Source: Erigeron canadensis
Taxonomy: Eukaryota > Streptophyta > Magnoliopsida > Asterales > Asteraceae
Length of the DNA: 64,000 nt
Reading direction: 5' to 3'
Assembly: GCF_010389155.1 (NCBI RefSeq)
Contig: NC_057762.1
Coordinates: forward strand, 35,338,055-35,402,054
Every line of letters starts with the position of its first letter. The first letter of the stretch is position 1. A program made the translations under genes and the position numbers. Shown here in pieces: positions 35,063-48,600 of this stretch. The notes beneath the pieces are model-generated. The model did not search any database and had not been told where the DNA came from. It saw only the letters and a list, made by a program, of their open reading frames with translations.

Positions 35063-35931
35063 CCCATCGATCGATCGATCGATTGATTATACTTTTGTGA
35101 ATTTTTTGATCTTTATTTTATTATTTTTATTTTTGGGACTTGATATACGTTTGATATATTTTTATTTTAAGGGGATGATATAGTACGTGTATAGAAAGTG
35201 GCACTCAATCCATATATGGATTAGTAGGGGCATATGCTGCTTTCTTTAATTACTTTGTAAAACAATGAAGTAATTTTCATGTAACCTTTTTGAATTGTTC
35301 AAAGTAAAGGATTTGATTATATACTGCGTTCACTTAATTAAGTTCATATAATTAAGAGTTATTAAAATTCGAGTAATAGTTTAATAGCACCTGTTGACTA
35401 ACTAAACCTATATTATTGGGTCATATGCACATATAACAAACTTATTATATTTTTTTAACGTTAAATTTAGGCTTAGCGGCATGCCTTTTCATATACTAAA
35501 TTCCAATTTTAGGAGAAACCTATACTGGAAAAACTCTTGTCTCCATTCCTATAAGGATTTTACTCACACCAAAATTTGAATCTATGATCTTTCACCATAT
35601 ACCAATCCATCTATTGATGATTGGTCCTATCACAAACTAACTATGATTACCTCTACAAGTGACAATTTAATAATTTTGGGCAATCTTAATTTATTGAAAG
35701 GAGATCAGAACATATCTTATTATAGAACTAATTATTTATAACTTTTTGTCGTTAAAAGATATCTAGACACATAATAATTAACTAATATTAATGCGTTATC
35801 TAACATAGAAATACAATATTTAAACTGGTATACGTATCTGTTATGACTTATAATATATTTTTGAGCGCAATCTACATATTTTGCTTCTATTCGTAAGCTA
35901 TATAAATGTTTAGCATGCAACTTAAGACTCG
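35063..35931. other. ACS 3' flank and non-coding DNA
   Basis: Begins with the 3' UTR (a catcgatcgatcgatcgatt run just after the stop). No gene seen beyond. Confidence 0.35.
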
Positions 35932-36089
35932 AACCCATATTGTTTTACTTAAGGTCAAATACCTTAATTATTAATGACCACTAACCTTATTGACATTACG
36001 AGTTATATGTAACCCATATTGATTTACTTAAGGTCAAATACCTTAATTATTAATGGCCACTAACCTTATTGACATTACGAGTTATATGT
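35932..36089. repeat. 79-bp unit duplicated head to tail
   Basis: aacccatattgttttactta at 35932 and aacccatattgatttactta at 36011 begin two copies of 79 bp that differ at about two positions, so the duplication is recent or maintained. Confidence 0.9.
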
Positions 36090-37011
36090 GCAAGTGTTAA
36101 TTTGAATAAGCCGAGTCAATGTACATAGACTTAACAAATTCTTAAATAGGCAAAAGTAAACATGAGGTTTTCTCTCATCTAAATTTAAATTTAGATGAAA
36201 AACTTTTTACAATCTAGTATTTTAATATTTCTTTGGAAAATAAATTAATGATGAGCCCCCTAAATATTGAATTACGAGGGATTCTCCATCTATTTGTAGA
36301 TAAAGAACAACCTTACTTTCAGCTTCCTTTTCTTGGATTACCATCTAGCTAGCTCAGAGTTGTTTGTTTTTCCTAATATATAACACAATATAAGTATAAT
36401 TAGTTTCCAATATATATAAACTAGAAAGACACAACTACCAATTGATTATAAATTAATTGGTATCGTCATCATGTGATCACATGGTCTCATAATAAAAACT
36501 GTAAGTCACATGTTCAAATCTAACCAAAGACAAATGGAGAAATTATATCGTTTGATTCATGTGTGATAATGGTGAGTCACCGGACATGAATTCTATGCAA
36601 TACGTATTCTGAGTACTAAGACGGTACATACATGAGACTAGAGAGTTTTCAGCTAATTACCTTTTTAAAAAAGACACACTACTTTAACCAAACAACTTGG
36701 AAAAAACAATGGTCGATTAGAAATCAGAAAGCAATGGCGTATTATGGAGTCTGGTTTTTGAGGTTATTATTTTGTTATAGTGGATCCCGATTTCCGTACT
36801 AGCCTGACCACCTATTTTGAGAACAAGTAAGTAAGCTCTAATTACTTAGTCAATAATTACCGTTTGGTGTTAATGGCGTTAACGTATAACACCCATCTTT
36901 TTATGTTAACATGACCATTGGTATGCTCGATCGATGGCCAGTCGTAACTTAGAGTGAAGTTTGGAAATAAGTAATAATAGTAATAATAATAGACGGAGTA
37001 CATATGTAAAG
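36090..37011. other. Non-coding DNA
   Basis: Nothing recognised. The end holds a short ATA/ATAAT-rich stretch. Confidence 0.3.
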
Positions 37012-37260
37012 ATGGCAGCGCTCGCCGTTATCCGCGGCTACCTACAGGCGTTGATACTTGGACTGCCGACGTCGGCTCCGATCCCCACATATCAGTACGT
37101 TTTTAATTATTTACATTAATATTAATAATAACATTATTAATGTATAATAATTAAGCAACTATTTAATATTTTCTTTCTTCAAACCGACCATTTTTTGTGC
37201 TTTTTAAGACAAGGTGGCATCATGATCGGTGGGCTTGTCGTCACTGGTTTCAAGTTTTAA
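37012..37260 (+). CDS. Candidate 44-residue two-exon small gene, not recognised
   Basis: Exon 1 is 37012-37094 and exon 2 is 37209-37260. The start has a very good plant context (aaagATGGC). Both exons are clearly GC-richer than their surroundings, and the 114-bp intron is AT-rich with a GTACGT donor and a T-rich AAG acceptor. The frame stays open across the splice and ends in TAA. The predicted peptide is hydrophobic, with a small Pro-Thr segment (MAALAVIRGYLQALILGLPT, then SAPIPTYQ) and a Gly-rich second part (GGIMIGGLVVTGFKF). It could be a small membrane peptide or a GC-rich transposon end that looks like a gene. I do not recognise the family and assign no function. Confidence 0.3.
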
Positions 37261-37384
37261 ACCACAATCATAGTACGTACATGTGTTTTTCTATTTTGTT
37301 TATACTCGTATAACTTTTCAAGATTTTGAACTTTTTTTTTGAATTGTGAATTTCGTTTGAAACTTCATGCCACGATTCGATAGC
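37261..37384. other. Short spacer
   Basis: AT-rich, leading into the SINE. Confidence 0.3.
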
Positions 37385-37665
37385 GAGAGATCTAGCATAC
37401 GTTGTCTTAAACGGGTCTGCGCGTGCTTGAAATAAAAATGTCTATTTCACATACCCAATGGGGGAAAACCCCCTACTAATCCGCTCGAAGGCACGACAAT
37501 TAATAGGAGTAAACCATGCCCCCTCAGATTTGAATCTGGGTATACCCAAGTCAAGCCCTCATAGAAGGACTACCTATATCTCAAAGTTGGTGGGAAGGAG
37601 ATTCGAACCTGAGACCTATAGGTCACTAGGGGAACTCCAAACCACTCCATCAACTCATCATTGAT
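37385..37665 (-). mobile_element. tRNA-derived SINE (copy 2, best preserved)
   Basis: On the minus strand the head has an A-box-like tgatggagtggtttgg and a near-perfect B-box (caggttcgaatctcc), spaced as in a tRNA. The tail ends in aagacaacgtatgctagatc, as in 31122-31385. The 68-codon ORF across it is incidental. Confidence 0.65.
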
Positions 37666-38180
37666 ATGATTTTGACTTAATACTACTTAATTTGTAACTA
37701 GATTTATGTAACACCCCGACAGCGGCGGAAAACTCGGGATGTAAGATAAAGCACACGCGCACATGGATGTTACATAGGAATACTAAATGAGTGCATACAT
37801 TAAGCATAAATAGTAGTCATCACACACAAGTTAAAACAAGCATTCAAATAAAGATGAGATAAGTTCCCACGCAGGGGAAAAGGTTAGGCATATTGCCATC
37901 GAGCATAAACAAAAGCATGCAAACTTCAAAACCTAGCCTGCAGTCTGTTAAAAGTCTCATGCTATCAATCCTAGCTACGATTTGCTTGATTACCTGAAAG
38001 GAATACTTAAACGTGTCAACACAAAGGTTGGTGAGTTCGTAGGTTTGAGTAAATAAACAAGTTGTATAAATATGTTTTATGCCGTCAATAGAATGTTGAG
38101 AATAAAGTAGTATGATGTGGCTAGAGACTAACTTTGCACATAATTATGTGTTTGAGTATAAACGTGCACTTACGGTACCA

Positions 38181-38498
38181 GGCTAGCATATATTAATCGT
38201 GCACACACAGTCATCAACATGACCGGCAAGTATATCAATCGAGCACTCACAGTCATCAACATGACCGGCTAATATGTATCAATCAAGCACTCACAGTCAT
38301 CAATATGACCGACTAGTATGTATTAATCGAGCACTCACAGTCATCAATATGACCAGCTAATATGTATCAATCGAGCACTCACAGTCATCAATATGACCGA
38401 CTAGTATGTATCAATCGAGCACTCTCAGTCATCAATATGACCGGCTAATATGTATCAATCGAGCACTCACAGTCATCAATATGACCGGCTAGTATGTC
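38181..38498. repeat. 44-bp minisatellite, about seven copies
   Basis: Unit cggctaatatgtatcaatcg, then agcactcacagtcatcaata, then tgac. The copies alternate between cggctaatat and cgactagtat starts, hinting at an 88-bp higher-order unit. The outer left copies are more diverged. Confidence 0.9.
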
Positions 38499-39222
38499 AA
38501 AAAGTAGTCAAACAGCCATAGAATAATAAAAGTAGTTACGGCATATAAAAGCATGTGTAGTATTCCTTTCATCCCAAAACATAAGTAAAGAAGTAGGGGC
38601 TACGAAGACTCACAGTGATCTGGTACAAGCGTACTTTACAAGCACAGAGAACAAGCACATATATAGGTAGAATATATCTATTTGAATCCAAGTATGTCTT
38701 GATGTCAACCTAATCACAAGTCATTGAGCACAGATGAATACATGTATTAGTTCTTCTGATTAATTATTCACTGAGTTGTCCTTGATGAACTGATGATTTG
38801 GTCCTTTGAAGATCTTTGAACGTTTTGACTCGAAAAGTGTTTAAATGAACTTTAAGTTCTCAAACTGGACTCGATATGAACGTCCTAGAACTCACACACA
38901 AGTGATTACCATGATAAAAAGTTGAACGTGTCTTTAGATAATGAACTTTAACTTTAAGAACTCGATTTAGTTGTTCATAGGACTCGTACTTTAAAAATCA
39001 AGGTAGAACATGTCTTTGTGTACCTAATTAGGGTTTGCATCATGTACATTGTTTTCGATCGATTTATGAACTAGCTTTGATGTAAATATGTAGCCTCTAA
39101 TGTGATTGATCAAGTGATAATGATGTTATGAATTGGTTTGGTGATCAAGTACGTGTTTAGATTGATTTAGATTTAAGCATAAGGAGTTATAGAACAAGTT
39201 CGTCTAGGGTTTTTGGCTCAAG

Positions 39223-39670
39223 GTCGTCCTAGCTTCCCAACCAAGATAGTCCTAGGTAACATCCAGTCGAGATCGTCATAGGTTGTCTAGGTTCAAGATC
39301 GTCTTAGGTAACATCTAGTCAAGATCGTCTCATTCTTCATGATTCAAGATCGTTTCAAGTGTCAAGGCTTAAGATCGTTTCATATGTCCATATGCCCAAG
39401 GTCGTTTTAGGTTTCTAAGTCACAAGACCGTCCTAGTGTTTCTTTAGCCTAGATCGTCTCACATTTTGTGACTCAAGGACAAAGTCTTTCATGATTCAAG
39501 AACACAAGTTGAGCCAAACCGATCTTAGAAGATCAGTTACCCAGTAGTGTATCAACTCAACATCACATCACAACATTCACACGAGATCAAACGAGCAACC
39601 AAGAGAGAGCATAGGCTGCCCTAGGACGATCTTGGGGACCAAGATCGTCCCATCTAGGACCGTCCCACTG
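39223..39670. repeat. Dispersed aagatcgtc(c/t)tag motif cluster in the LTR
   Basis: At least ten occurrences of forms like aagatcgtcttaggt, aggtcgtcctag, aagatcgtttca and aagaccgtcctag, at irregular spacing of 25-60 bases. Confidence 0.75.
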
Positions 39671-40512
39671 CCCCAAACGAGCTGAACAACATATGAATAT
39701 AATACGAAGATCTAGATCGATTTCAGGACTTGTTAGAACATAAAACTAGTACATATATACATAATAACACTAACCAATAACACTTTTAACAATTTCAAGA
39801 CCATCTATAACATGAACAAGATGTGGCACATCAAGAGCAAGTTTTCCCTTATTTTTAAAAATGGGTTTTGTAGATTAAAGCATGTTATGACCCAAATTTG
39901 TTCACAAAAAGGTTACTAAACACATTTAGACACAAACTCATTAGCTATTAATACGTTGTTCATTCAAAAAATTGGACCAAATCATCAAGAACATAAACTT
40001 GAAAAAGTACACTTTTAATTTGATCAAAAACTCAAAATTTGTTGTTGTTATCTGAGATTTGATTTCAGAAATGTGTTTTGATTATCACAATGATGCTAAA
40101 AGTACAAATAATTTTGGTTTAACAACCAAAAATCAAAAGATGAATTTTGTGTGTATGAATGGAGGCTGCAAGTGTGTGTTTTAGAGAGAGAGAGAGGTGA
40201 GATGAAGAAGATGAAGGAATGAGTTTCTCTCACTAAGTTCTTCTATTTATAGTTTTTCCAATAATAATGATCTTAATAAATATAGGGACTATTTGTGAAT
40301 ATGTTAGGGCTAGAACTTTCATAAATACGATCGTTTACGACTCGAAATCTAGTATTTTATCATAATAAATTATGAACTCGTCTTATAATTCAAGGTTTAA
40401 GATCAAATGGGCCTTCATGTAAATACATACTTGAGTCTAAAATATATCAAGAACTTAAGTTAAAATTTGTGGATTTTATTTACTACATTTCTAAGGCGGT
40501 TGTTACAATTTA

Positions 40513-41340
40513 GGCTCGTGCCTAATACATGGAGCTTACGACATTATCAATATTAAATAATAAATTATTTTTAATTAATTAATTTTATATTTATATAATA
40601 GAACATATTTCTGATATATATTAACTACTCCGTATTATTCTATTAGCTATTATTATTTATTTATTATATTAAAATTATTGGATAAAAAGTGTAAATTTTT
40701 AATTAAAAAAAAAACGGTGTAAATAAAAGTCCAAAATGAAAATAAAAGTCAACTTTAAAAAATAAAGAGATGTGATTAGTCGATAAATTATTAGAGCAAT
40801 TGTGTTTTGGTATAATAAAAAGTTTTAGTGACTGCGAATATCGATATATATATATATATATAGTGATCATTATATTGCACTTTTATACAACATGTAGCCA
40901 AACACGTCGCGAAATCATCATGACTAGATCGAGTTTGTTTAGGGCCTTGATTTGTTACATATATCTTTGAAGAGCAAGTAGGTGTGATTAACTAGAATTA
41001 TCATAATCAGTTATTCGATCAAGTCAGTCGTTGATTAACAACCAAGTAGAACTCAATCTGCCTAATTAATCACATAATTTTTGTGTTCTTTTCTTTCATA
41101 CAAATTTGTATGTGTTGTTACTTTTGCGTTTGACTTTGAGTTTGAAAATAATCCTAACAGGGAATGCTACGTTAACGCTCAAAAGGTTCCAAGTTAATTT
41201 GTTTTAATGAGTCGTTTGACATGGTTAATTGTTAAGAAACTTAATTAAACCCGGCTTATGTATCTATAATCTAGATATATGGTTTCAGTATTGCTTATAA
41301 CATTATATACTATATACACAGTATATAGTTAAATTAGTTA
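40513..41340. other. Non-coding DNA
   Basis: AT-rich; a (TA)n stretch at 40845-40862. Nothing recognised. Confidence 0.3.
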
Positions 41341-41700
41341 CTAGCCAAATGTCCGTGCGGTGCGTCAGTGAGATAGTGGGATGATAGGTCATAGAGTGAT
41401 CGGTGATAGGGTGATCTACATGAACAGGCTCCGCCCTTGGCCATACAGGCTCCGCCTCGGATTTAAAAATTCGTCAAAAGTATATCGAATGACATCTCTA
41501 ACGAAAGAGCATGAAATTTTAAGAACACCCATATAGTTTTATAACTTATCGATGTACGGTTTTTGAGATCAAAGATTTTGAATGAGTTAGATGAATAAAA
41601 TGACTTATGGAGGAGAGAGAAAAAAATAAGTGGTACAGATTTAAGGAAAGAGTAAAAAATAAATGTTTGAGATTTACTGGTATTATAAGTATATTAGGTG
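41341..41700 (-). mobile_element. Helitron-like repeat, minus-strand copy
   Basis: The reverse complement ends ccgcacggacatttggctag before T (3' CTAG) and shares ctcaaaaaccgtacatcgat, then ttaaaatttcatgctctttc, with 2845-3627 and 20515-20885. The 5' edge is approximate. Confidence 0.6.
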
Positions 41701-42135
41701 ATGATATTCAAACTAATGGATAAAAGAGAGGGTAATTTGGATAGATCAAGTTTTTTTTTTTTTTAGTTATAAGGAAAATGATCCGTACTGTAGACTTTAC
41801 CTAAACTTAAGTACTCCCCTTTTAAAAAAGTTACAAATTAAACCTTTGAATTTAATAAACATATATAACCCCACTGAATTTTACATAACCTCCCCTTGCA
41901 TTTTACATAATCCCCTGTTTTACCTAAAATAGGTACTGTATACTTTACTTAACCTTTCCCTTTAATTATATACTTTTGTTGTCATTTATATATAATTAGG
42001 TAGACAACTTAACACTACTGTACGTGTCACATGTTTTAGTCTTCCAATATTCCATCATCAGAATACAAGTAAACTCCCACTGACCAGGTAAGGTTCTATG
42101 GTTTTTAAAATTCAAACATGTAACTATCATTAAAC
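41701..42135. other. Non-coding DNA
   Basis: No gene recognised; a T-run near 41750 and three short repeats of cattttacataa/ccctt-type at 41880-41920. Confidence 0.3.
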
Positions 42136-42473
<338 letters not shown>

Positions 42474-42539
42474 TAACTTAATTACTAGATTATGAGAATA
42501 ATATCTTGCAAATAAAAGAATATTAATTAGATACACATA

Positions 42540-42999
42540 TCTATCTATAATACCTTATAAAACAAACTTAACTCCCTCGTTACTTAATTAAGATATTGAA
42601 ATACCTGAATTACCCCTACAAATTCAACCTTATTCTAATTCATCCATTGAATGTACCCAAAATACCCCTAACAATCTCATCTCATACAAATCTACAGTCG
42701 AACCCTAATCTAATTATCTATCTACATCTATATTATATTATACAACAAATCTCATTTTGTTGAATTTTAAGTTTCAATATTTCACAATTCATCAAAACCG
42801 CATTACATCAATAACTTACACTACTTGCCGCTGTCACCATCACCACCAATCGCCGCCGCCAACATCATCGCCGCTATCGCCGTACGCCAATATTCGTTGC
42901 TGCCACCATCGCCGCCATCACATCACCACCGGCCACCACTGTCACCTCCACCACCACCGCACGTCGCCATCATCGCCGTACCGCACGGGTACTTTTTAG
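42540..42999 (+). mobile_element. Non-autonomous Helitron (460 bp)
   Basis: Starts TCTATCTATAATACCTTATA after A and ends ccgtaccgcacgggtacttt followed by TTAG before T, with the hairpin cccgtgcgg-type stem. The CACCACC/CCGCC-rich interior (42830-42970) creates histidine- and proline-rich ORFs that are not genes. Confidence 0.65.
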
Positions 43000-43040
43000 T
43001 ATATACTATATATGTTGTTATTATTAATTAGTATTCAATG

Positions 43041-43112
43041 TCAAATTTTAATCAGGTCAAAGACGAGTTGTGACATAATTGTAAGACCGTAGACGAGTTG
43101 TGACGTAATTGG
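43041..43112. repeat. Short direct duplication
   Basis: agacgagttgtgacataatt and agacgagttgtgacgtaatt occur 36 bp apart. Confidence 0.8.
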
Positions 43113-43166
43113 TAACATCGTACGAGTGTTGGTAGTAATCACATGCACTATGTATAAAAAAAGGAA

Positions 43167-43192
43167 GGGGGGGGGGGGGGGGGGGGGGGGGG
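43167..43192 (+). repeat. Run of 26 guanines
   Basis: An uninterrupted G26 preceded by an A-rich stretch. It can form G-quadruplexes. The length is likely to be imprecise because sequencing is poor over such runs. Confidence 0.85.
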
Positions 43193-44491
43193 TATGTCTC
43201 TGTCATTTTCCTCTAAATTGCTTCCGATCACATCCGGTCCAAGTTGAATCGAATGTTCAAAAAAGATCAACAACAATATGACTGCAACTTAGTCGTCAAA
43301 CTTCCATCGAGTAATTGAGCTATTATCAAATTCGAGCTTCTGATATAGCCTCTGCGTTAATGGTTATCGAGTTTCACGAGTAAGGTATATTTTCGAGCTT
43401 TTGAAGCTTTGTTAAAATAATTGAGATATTTGAACTTTAATCACCCTTTTTGATTTATGTTAATGTTAGAAATGATTTATGTTAATGTTAAAATTGAGTT
43501 TAAGAGTATTGGTGTCGAAATGCTGAAATGTAGTTTGAAGTTTACTTCTAAAAATAATAATACTGAAATATAGTTATTTTTGTACTTATAATGTTGACTT
43601 TTAACTTATGGTACTATCTTTTAACTTTAGTATATTATTGAGCTTTTCGAGCCTTATTCCAATCATAATCAAGTCGAGTTGCACAATGCATAATGAAATT
43701 TGTCGACCTATTGTGCCAATCTTGAACCTAGTTGAGCTTATTCAGTCTAAAGCTTAAAGTTGGCTCGGTCAATTGCAACCTCAAACCACCACATTGCAAC
43801 AACTAACTATTTATTAAAAAATATTAGATTATGGTGAAGGAAACCTACACTTTCCACATTGAAAAGAGTATGGTACCGAAGATTTCATTGGTTTTTCATA
43901 AGGAGAGTAAAATACTAATATACTCCGTATTTGATATGAGATGTGATGGGATGGGTATTGGGTAGTGACTAGTGAGTGTTATATGAGAGGTATAATATGG
44001 GCATCACATGCAAGGGAACACACAAACACCTGCCCAAAATAAAAACGTGTCCATGGGGTCCCTTACTATCATACATCAGAAATTATGACATAGATACCGA
44101 GTATTAAAGATTATTTTGTCGGTTTACATTCTTCAAAGACTACCACAAGTAATCATTATTACATTGATACGTATGAACTATAGATCTTCGTATTTATATT
44201 ATCTACACTTTTCTCTTATTGTATTCATAGAGAAAGACTTGTTTGTATTGGTGGAGTCAAAATTTTTATTCTAAAGTAATCGAACAGTTTTTATAATACT
44301 AATAAATGTAAAGTTAAATTACAAATTTCAATCACACTACTCTAAGATTGTCAATCACTTTAAAATTAATAAAATTTATGAAAATAATACTTTAAAAATA
44401 TAAAGTTTTATATATATATTGTAAAGTTATTATAACCACCTTTGACCACCACATAGCTTCTAGCTTGTTTGTACTTGTAAGTTGTGGATTA
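43193..44491. other. Non-coding DNA
   Basis: No gene recognised; no trace of the MYB gene that synteny predicts in this interval. Confidence 0.3.
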
Positions 44492-44720
44492 TCTATATCT
44501 ATATCTATGTTTCTATACTATATTATAAAAATAATATCTTCTTATTTATGGAAATGCTGAAACTTATGTAATATTTTTATTTAATACCATTTAAAATATT
44601 TTTACTTACACTATCAATTTTTTTTTCTTCCAATATATTTTCATTGACCATTTATATCAATTACTTTTACATCAATATATTAAATCATTCGACACCGCCT
44701 CCACCACCAACCGTCACCCC
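44492..44720 (+). mobile_element. Helitron-like fragment
   Basis: Starts with a tctatatctatatctatg and tctatactatattataaaaa series, like the 5' ends of the family, and shares taaaatatttttacttacac and ccgcctccaccacc with 29640-30187. No 3' end found. Confidence 0.4.
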
Positions 44721-45658
44721 ACCATATAAGAGTAGATATAGTTCTTTTTTCCTTCATGAATAGCTATATGAGTAGATATAGTAGACCATTTCGATAATTT
44801 AATAGTCAATTTCTTTAGATTCGTAGTAAGAAGTGGTAAACAAACTCCTCTCTTCTGGCTACCAAACTAAAAAATGTTGCATACAAAACAAGAAGTTGAG
44901 TTCACTAGTTAGGCTCTATAGTTTGACTAGCTTGTAGCCATATACAAATATACAATCGAGCTTTTCATTTCCAAAGCCTGGTCCAATTCCGATGTCTCTC
45001 ATTGTCTCATGCATGTTGTTAATATAAACTTTGTACTAACAGTGAGCCAACACAGAAAAAAACTCCATGGCTTTAGGTTCTATCAGCTTTGAATATTGAC
45101 CATAAACTCATTACTTAACGCAGAACGAAATAAATATAAAGACGATGTAAAAAATGAACACGGCATTTTTAAAGTTTGAATGATTAAAACTCGAAAGATT
45201 ATGAATCAGCTACCAACTCAAGGGCAATAAAAGAAAAACAAAGAAATAATAAAGCTAAAGAATATCTTACACAAATATAGTTCAACAAGCAGCATCAGTT
45301 TACCAACTGACCACAATTGACACCAAATTTAAGCCAAGGTTAGGAAACCATATACAACTCCAAACCAACCAAAAACCTTAAGCCATTATACATGCTTAAG
45401 TGGTTAAGACTATGCGGGCAAAACACATTAACACCCGAAAAAGTGGTTAGAGAAACCCTCCTCTAAACCTATTGCCTATAGGTATTTGCGTCTATTATCG
45501 TCAAACTTCTCTCAACACCAAACTCTAAAAAAGATGACTTTCTTTAAACTCATGACAACAAACCCTAACCATGAAAAGTAATGCATGAGGAGAAAGGTTC
45601 ACATACATGTAACTAAAACCCTAATATATATGGGTTATTATGCACACCAATCACTACT
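44721..45658. other. Non-coding DNA and CRWN4 3' flank
   Basis: 45500-45658 is likely CRWN4 3' UTR (on the minus strand). Nothing else recognised. Confidence 0.35.
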
Positions 45659-48600
45659 TTAATCTACAACTTGTCCCTTCAGCTTTTGGCTTGCGGATTT
45701 CCTGGTATCATCTGATCCAAGATCATCTTTATGTTCAAGTTGCTGCTCGCCCTCCTAGTCAATACATGTAATTAGATTCCATGAAATTTGAAGACTGTGA
45801 TATCATAAATTACCAGTATTTTCAACGTTAACTCAACAAAACATGACAGATGTTAAGTCACAAGATGTTACCTGAGTATTTTTAACAGCATTTGCACCAT
45901 TGACAGAGGTCACTTCTCTAATTGTGATGATCTTGTCTATATATACAGTAGTCTCCTTGGTACCTACTGCAGGCCTTCCATTTTCATTCTCAACATTGCT
46001 TAACAGTGATGATAAGCCACTGCATACAGAACAAAGATGGTAAACTCGATAAAACATGTCAACTGAACCAAGGTAAGCATGATATAAATAAATTAAAAAA
46101 TGTACCGAGGGCTAATAGTCTCCGCAGATTGTTTCACTTCACTTTGCTTCCTTCTCTTGTTACTCTGTGTTTGTTCCAGCAAAGTACTAGCACATCTTTT
46201 AAGCCATCCAAAAGGAGCAGAGAGAGGAGGTGACCCATTACTTATTTCCTTATTGGATGACGAATTGATTGCAGCATCTTCACGACTGCCATTTTTCTGA
46301 GCTGAATCCAGCTTACGCTGATGTTTCACATATCTTTTTGAATGTTTCCGGGAATCTGAATCACATTCTTCAATCTCACTTGCTACAATACGATAAGGAA
46401 CAGCTTTTACATTTTCAAGTTTCTTCAGCTCCTCAATCTGACCAAGAATCTCTTCTCGATCAGCATGCAAAAGTTCCCTCTGTTTCTCCAATTTTTCCCT
46501 TTGAACTTTAAGTTCTTCTATAGAATTATTTAATTCTGCCCATTCTTTGTCCCTTCTCTCATGATCAACATTAATTTCTTTCCTCTCCATTTCAAGTCTT
46601 TGCATCTCAATGTTAACTTGTTCTGCTTCTTTTGCTGCTATTTCTTTAAGAGATGAGATATACTCGAGTTCTTTCTTCTTCTCTTCTTCAAAGGCTTTCT
46701 CTTTTTCCTTTAAATAACCTTCTAATTCTTCACGTTTCTTTTCAATGCAATTCTCCAACTCCTTTTTCTGCAACTCAATATCTAGCAAGAAATCAGTACG
46801 CTCTTTCTGAATTTTACTGAACCAATCAGATCGTTCTTGCTCGATTTCTCTCATGAAGACTTCCCGATCGCGTGAAAGTGACTCAGTATCTTTTTGATAT
46901 TGTTCACGAAATAGATCCTTTTCTAACTTCAGAACATCACGTTCATCCTTCAAAAACTTTGAAATTGTAACTCTTTCTTCTGCAATACGCTCGGCCTCAA
47001 GTCTCAATTCTTCTCTTTTTTCATCGATCATCTCCCACTCTGCTTCAAACTTCGCTTTCTCTGTTTTCAGCTTGTCTGCTTCAATCTCAAGTTCCTGTTT
47101 TTGAGCTCTTATCAAATCAATTTCTTCTTTCAACCTGCCTTCCAATATCATTAACTCATTTGTTTCAGTTCTCTTAGCCTCCACTTTCTCCTCTGCATGA
47201 GAGATGTCTTTGCTTTTATCATCTAATAACTTCAATGACTCTTGAAGGTCAGCTTTCATTCGATTAACCTCTTCTTTTTGTCTCTGCAATACAGTTTTCT
47301 GCGACTCTATCTCTTTCTCTGCAGAAATTATACTTTTTTCCTTCTCCTCCACAGCGTTCATCTTTTCAGAAAGTTCATTTTCTTTATCACCGAGGGCTCT
47401 TGACTGAACTTCCAAATCTTGCTCCTTTTCTGAAATCAAATCCTCTCTCTGACTAAGCTCGACTTCCCTTAATTCTGAAGCCCGCCTCTTGCTCTCAATC
47501 ATTTCCTCTGTTAATTTGAGTTTTTTTTCTAACTCGGCTTCAAATTGGGAACTTCTTTCTTTCAAAGCAGCTTCATGATCAGCCAATGCTTGTTTAATTC
47601 GGTCCTACAGAGATACAAAAAAGCAGCAAACTATAAGCAATTATATAAAAAAAAAGAAGAAAGCATACTTGGTAATTGCAATTATAAACAACCATATAGA
47701 TCTATCAATTAAGGCAAGGTAACTCACAGATTCCTTGCTTGCAATTAACTCTTGCTGCTTATGCAACTCTTCATACTTCATTTTTAACTCATTTTCCTTC
47801 CTGGTGAAATCCTGAAATCACCCGTATAAATACTCATGCATCACTTCACATTTATCAAGAGCTTTTACTAGTATGTACTTAGAACAGATAATAAAATATT
47901 TGACCGAACCTCTTCTCTTTCATCCAACGAAGTTGCTTTTAAGTCCAAATTGGATTTTTCCTCTTTGAGAGATTTCTTCTCCTCCTCAAGGTTTAATTTT
48001 GAAGCCTCTAGCTCCTTCTCAAGGCGAGCTATTTCCTGAGTCCTGCTAAATATATAATCTTCTCGTTGATTTAGCAAGGCCTGCCCTTCAAGTAATCTCT
48101 CTTGTGATTGTTGAACAGATTTCTGTCTCTCAAACAAAGATTGTCGTTCAAGCTGAATTTCTTTTTCTTTAGACTCGCACCTATAATGATAATAATTAAA
48201 AGAGCAAAAACTCATAAGTTACACTATCTTTAAAAAAAAAACATCAATGCAATAAAAGTATGTACTTAATAAGACACAGAGAATGGAAATAAGCATTAGG
48301 TGTTATACATTGTTGCTAGATCTTTTACAAGATATAAGTTCATTCAAAAAGCTGCAGCATTGTACATGCTTTATACGCAGTGCTCTCTACCTACACCTTG
48401 CTTACATTTTGTACTGTCTTGTTGTAATACAAATACACAACCATATTTGCAAACCATTAATACGCTAATGAAGTGACAATAATTAAAATTCACACGTGTA
48501 AAAATCATGTTTCAACAAGCGATGAAAAGAAAACATACTCGGACTTGAAAGCATTCATCTGTCTCCTAAGATCATCTTCACGGCCCTCAACTTCATGCAA

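Larger units (their letters stand above)
37707..40507 (-). mobile_element. Large solo LTR (2,801 bp) with internal repeats
   Basis: Left end tgtaacaccccgac, right end ggcggttgttaca (TG...CA with mirrored TGTAACA). It is flanked by the 5-bp duplication ATTTA (37702-37706 and 40508-40512). On the minus strand there is a strong TATA box (actataaatagaa near 40240) followed by CT-rich sequence, so it would be transcribed leftwards. It contains a 44-bp minisatellite (38181-38498) and dispersed aagatcgtc motifs. No gag/pol, primer site or second LTR. Size and the TGTAACA ends suggest a Ty3/Gypsy chromovirus, but this is inference. Confidence 0.8.

Noticed and set aside
38181..38498. Regular 44-bp repeat array that could look like a CRISPR array
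   Set aside because: The units adjoin without spacers and lie in an LTR of plant nuclear DNA. It is a minisatellite.
42757..43031. His/Pro/Ser-rich ORFs (80 and 68 codons)
   Set aside because: Produced by the CACCACC/CCGCC tracts of a Helitron in several frames.
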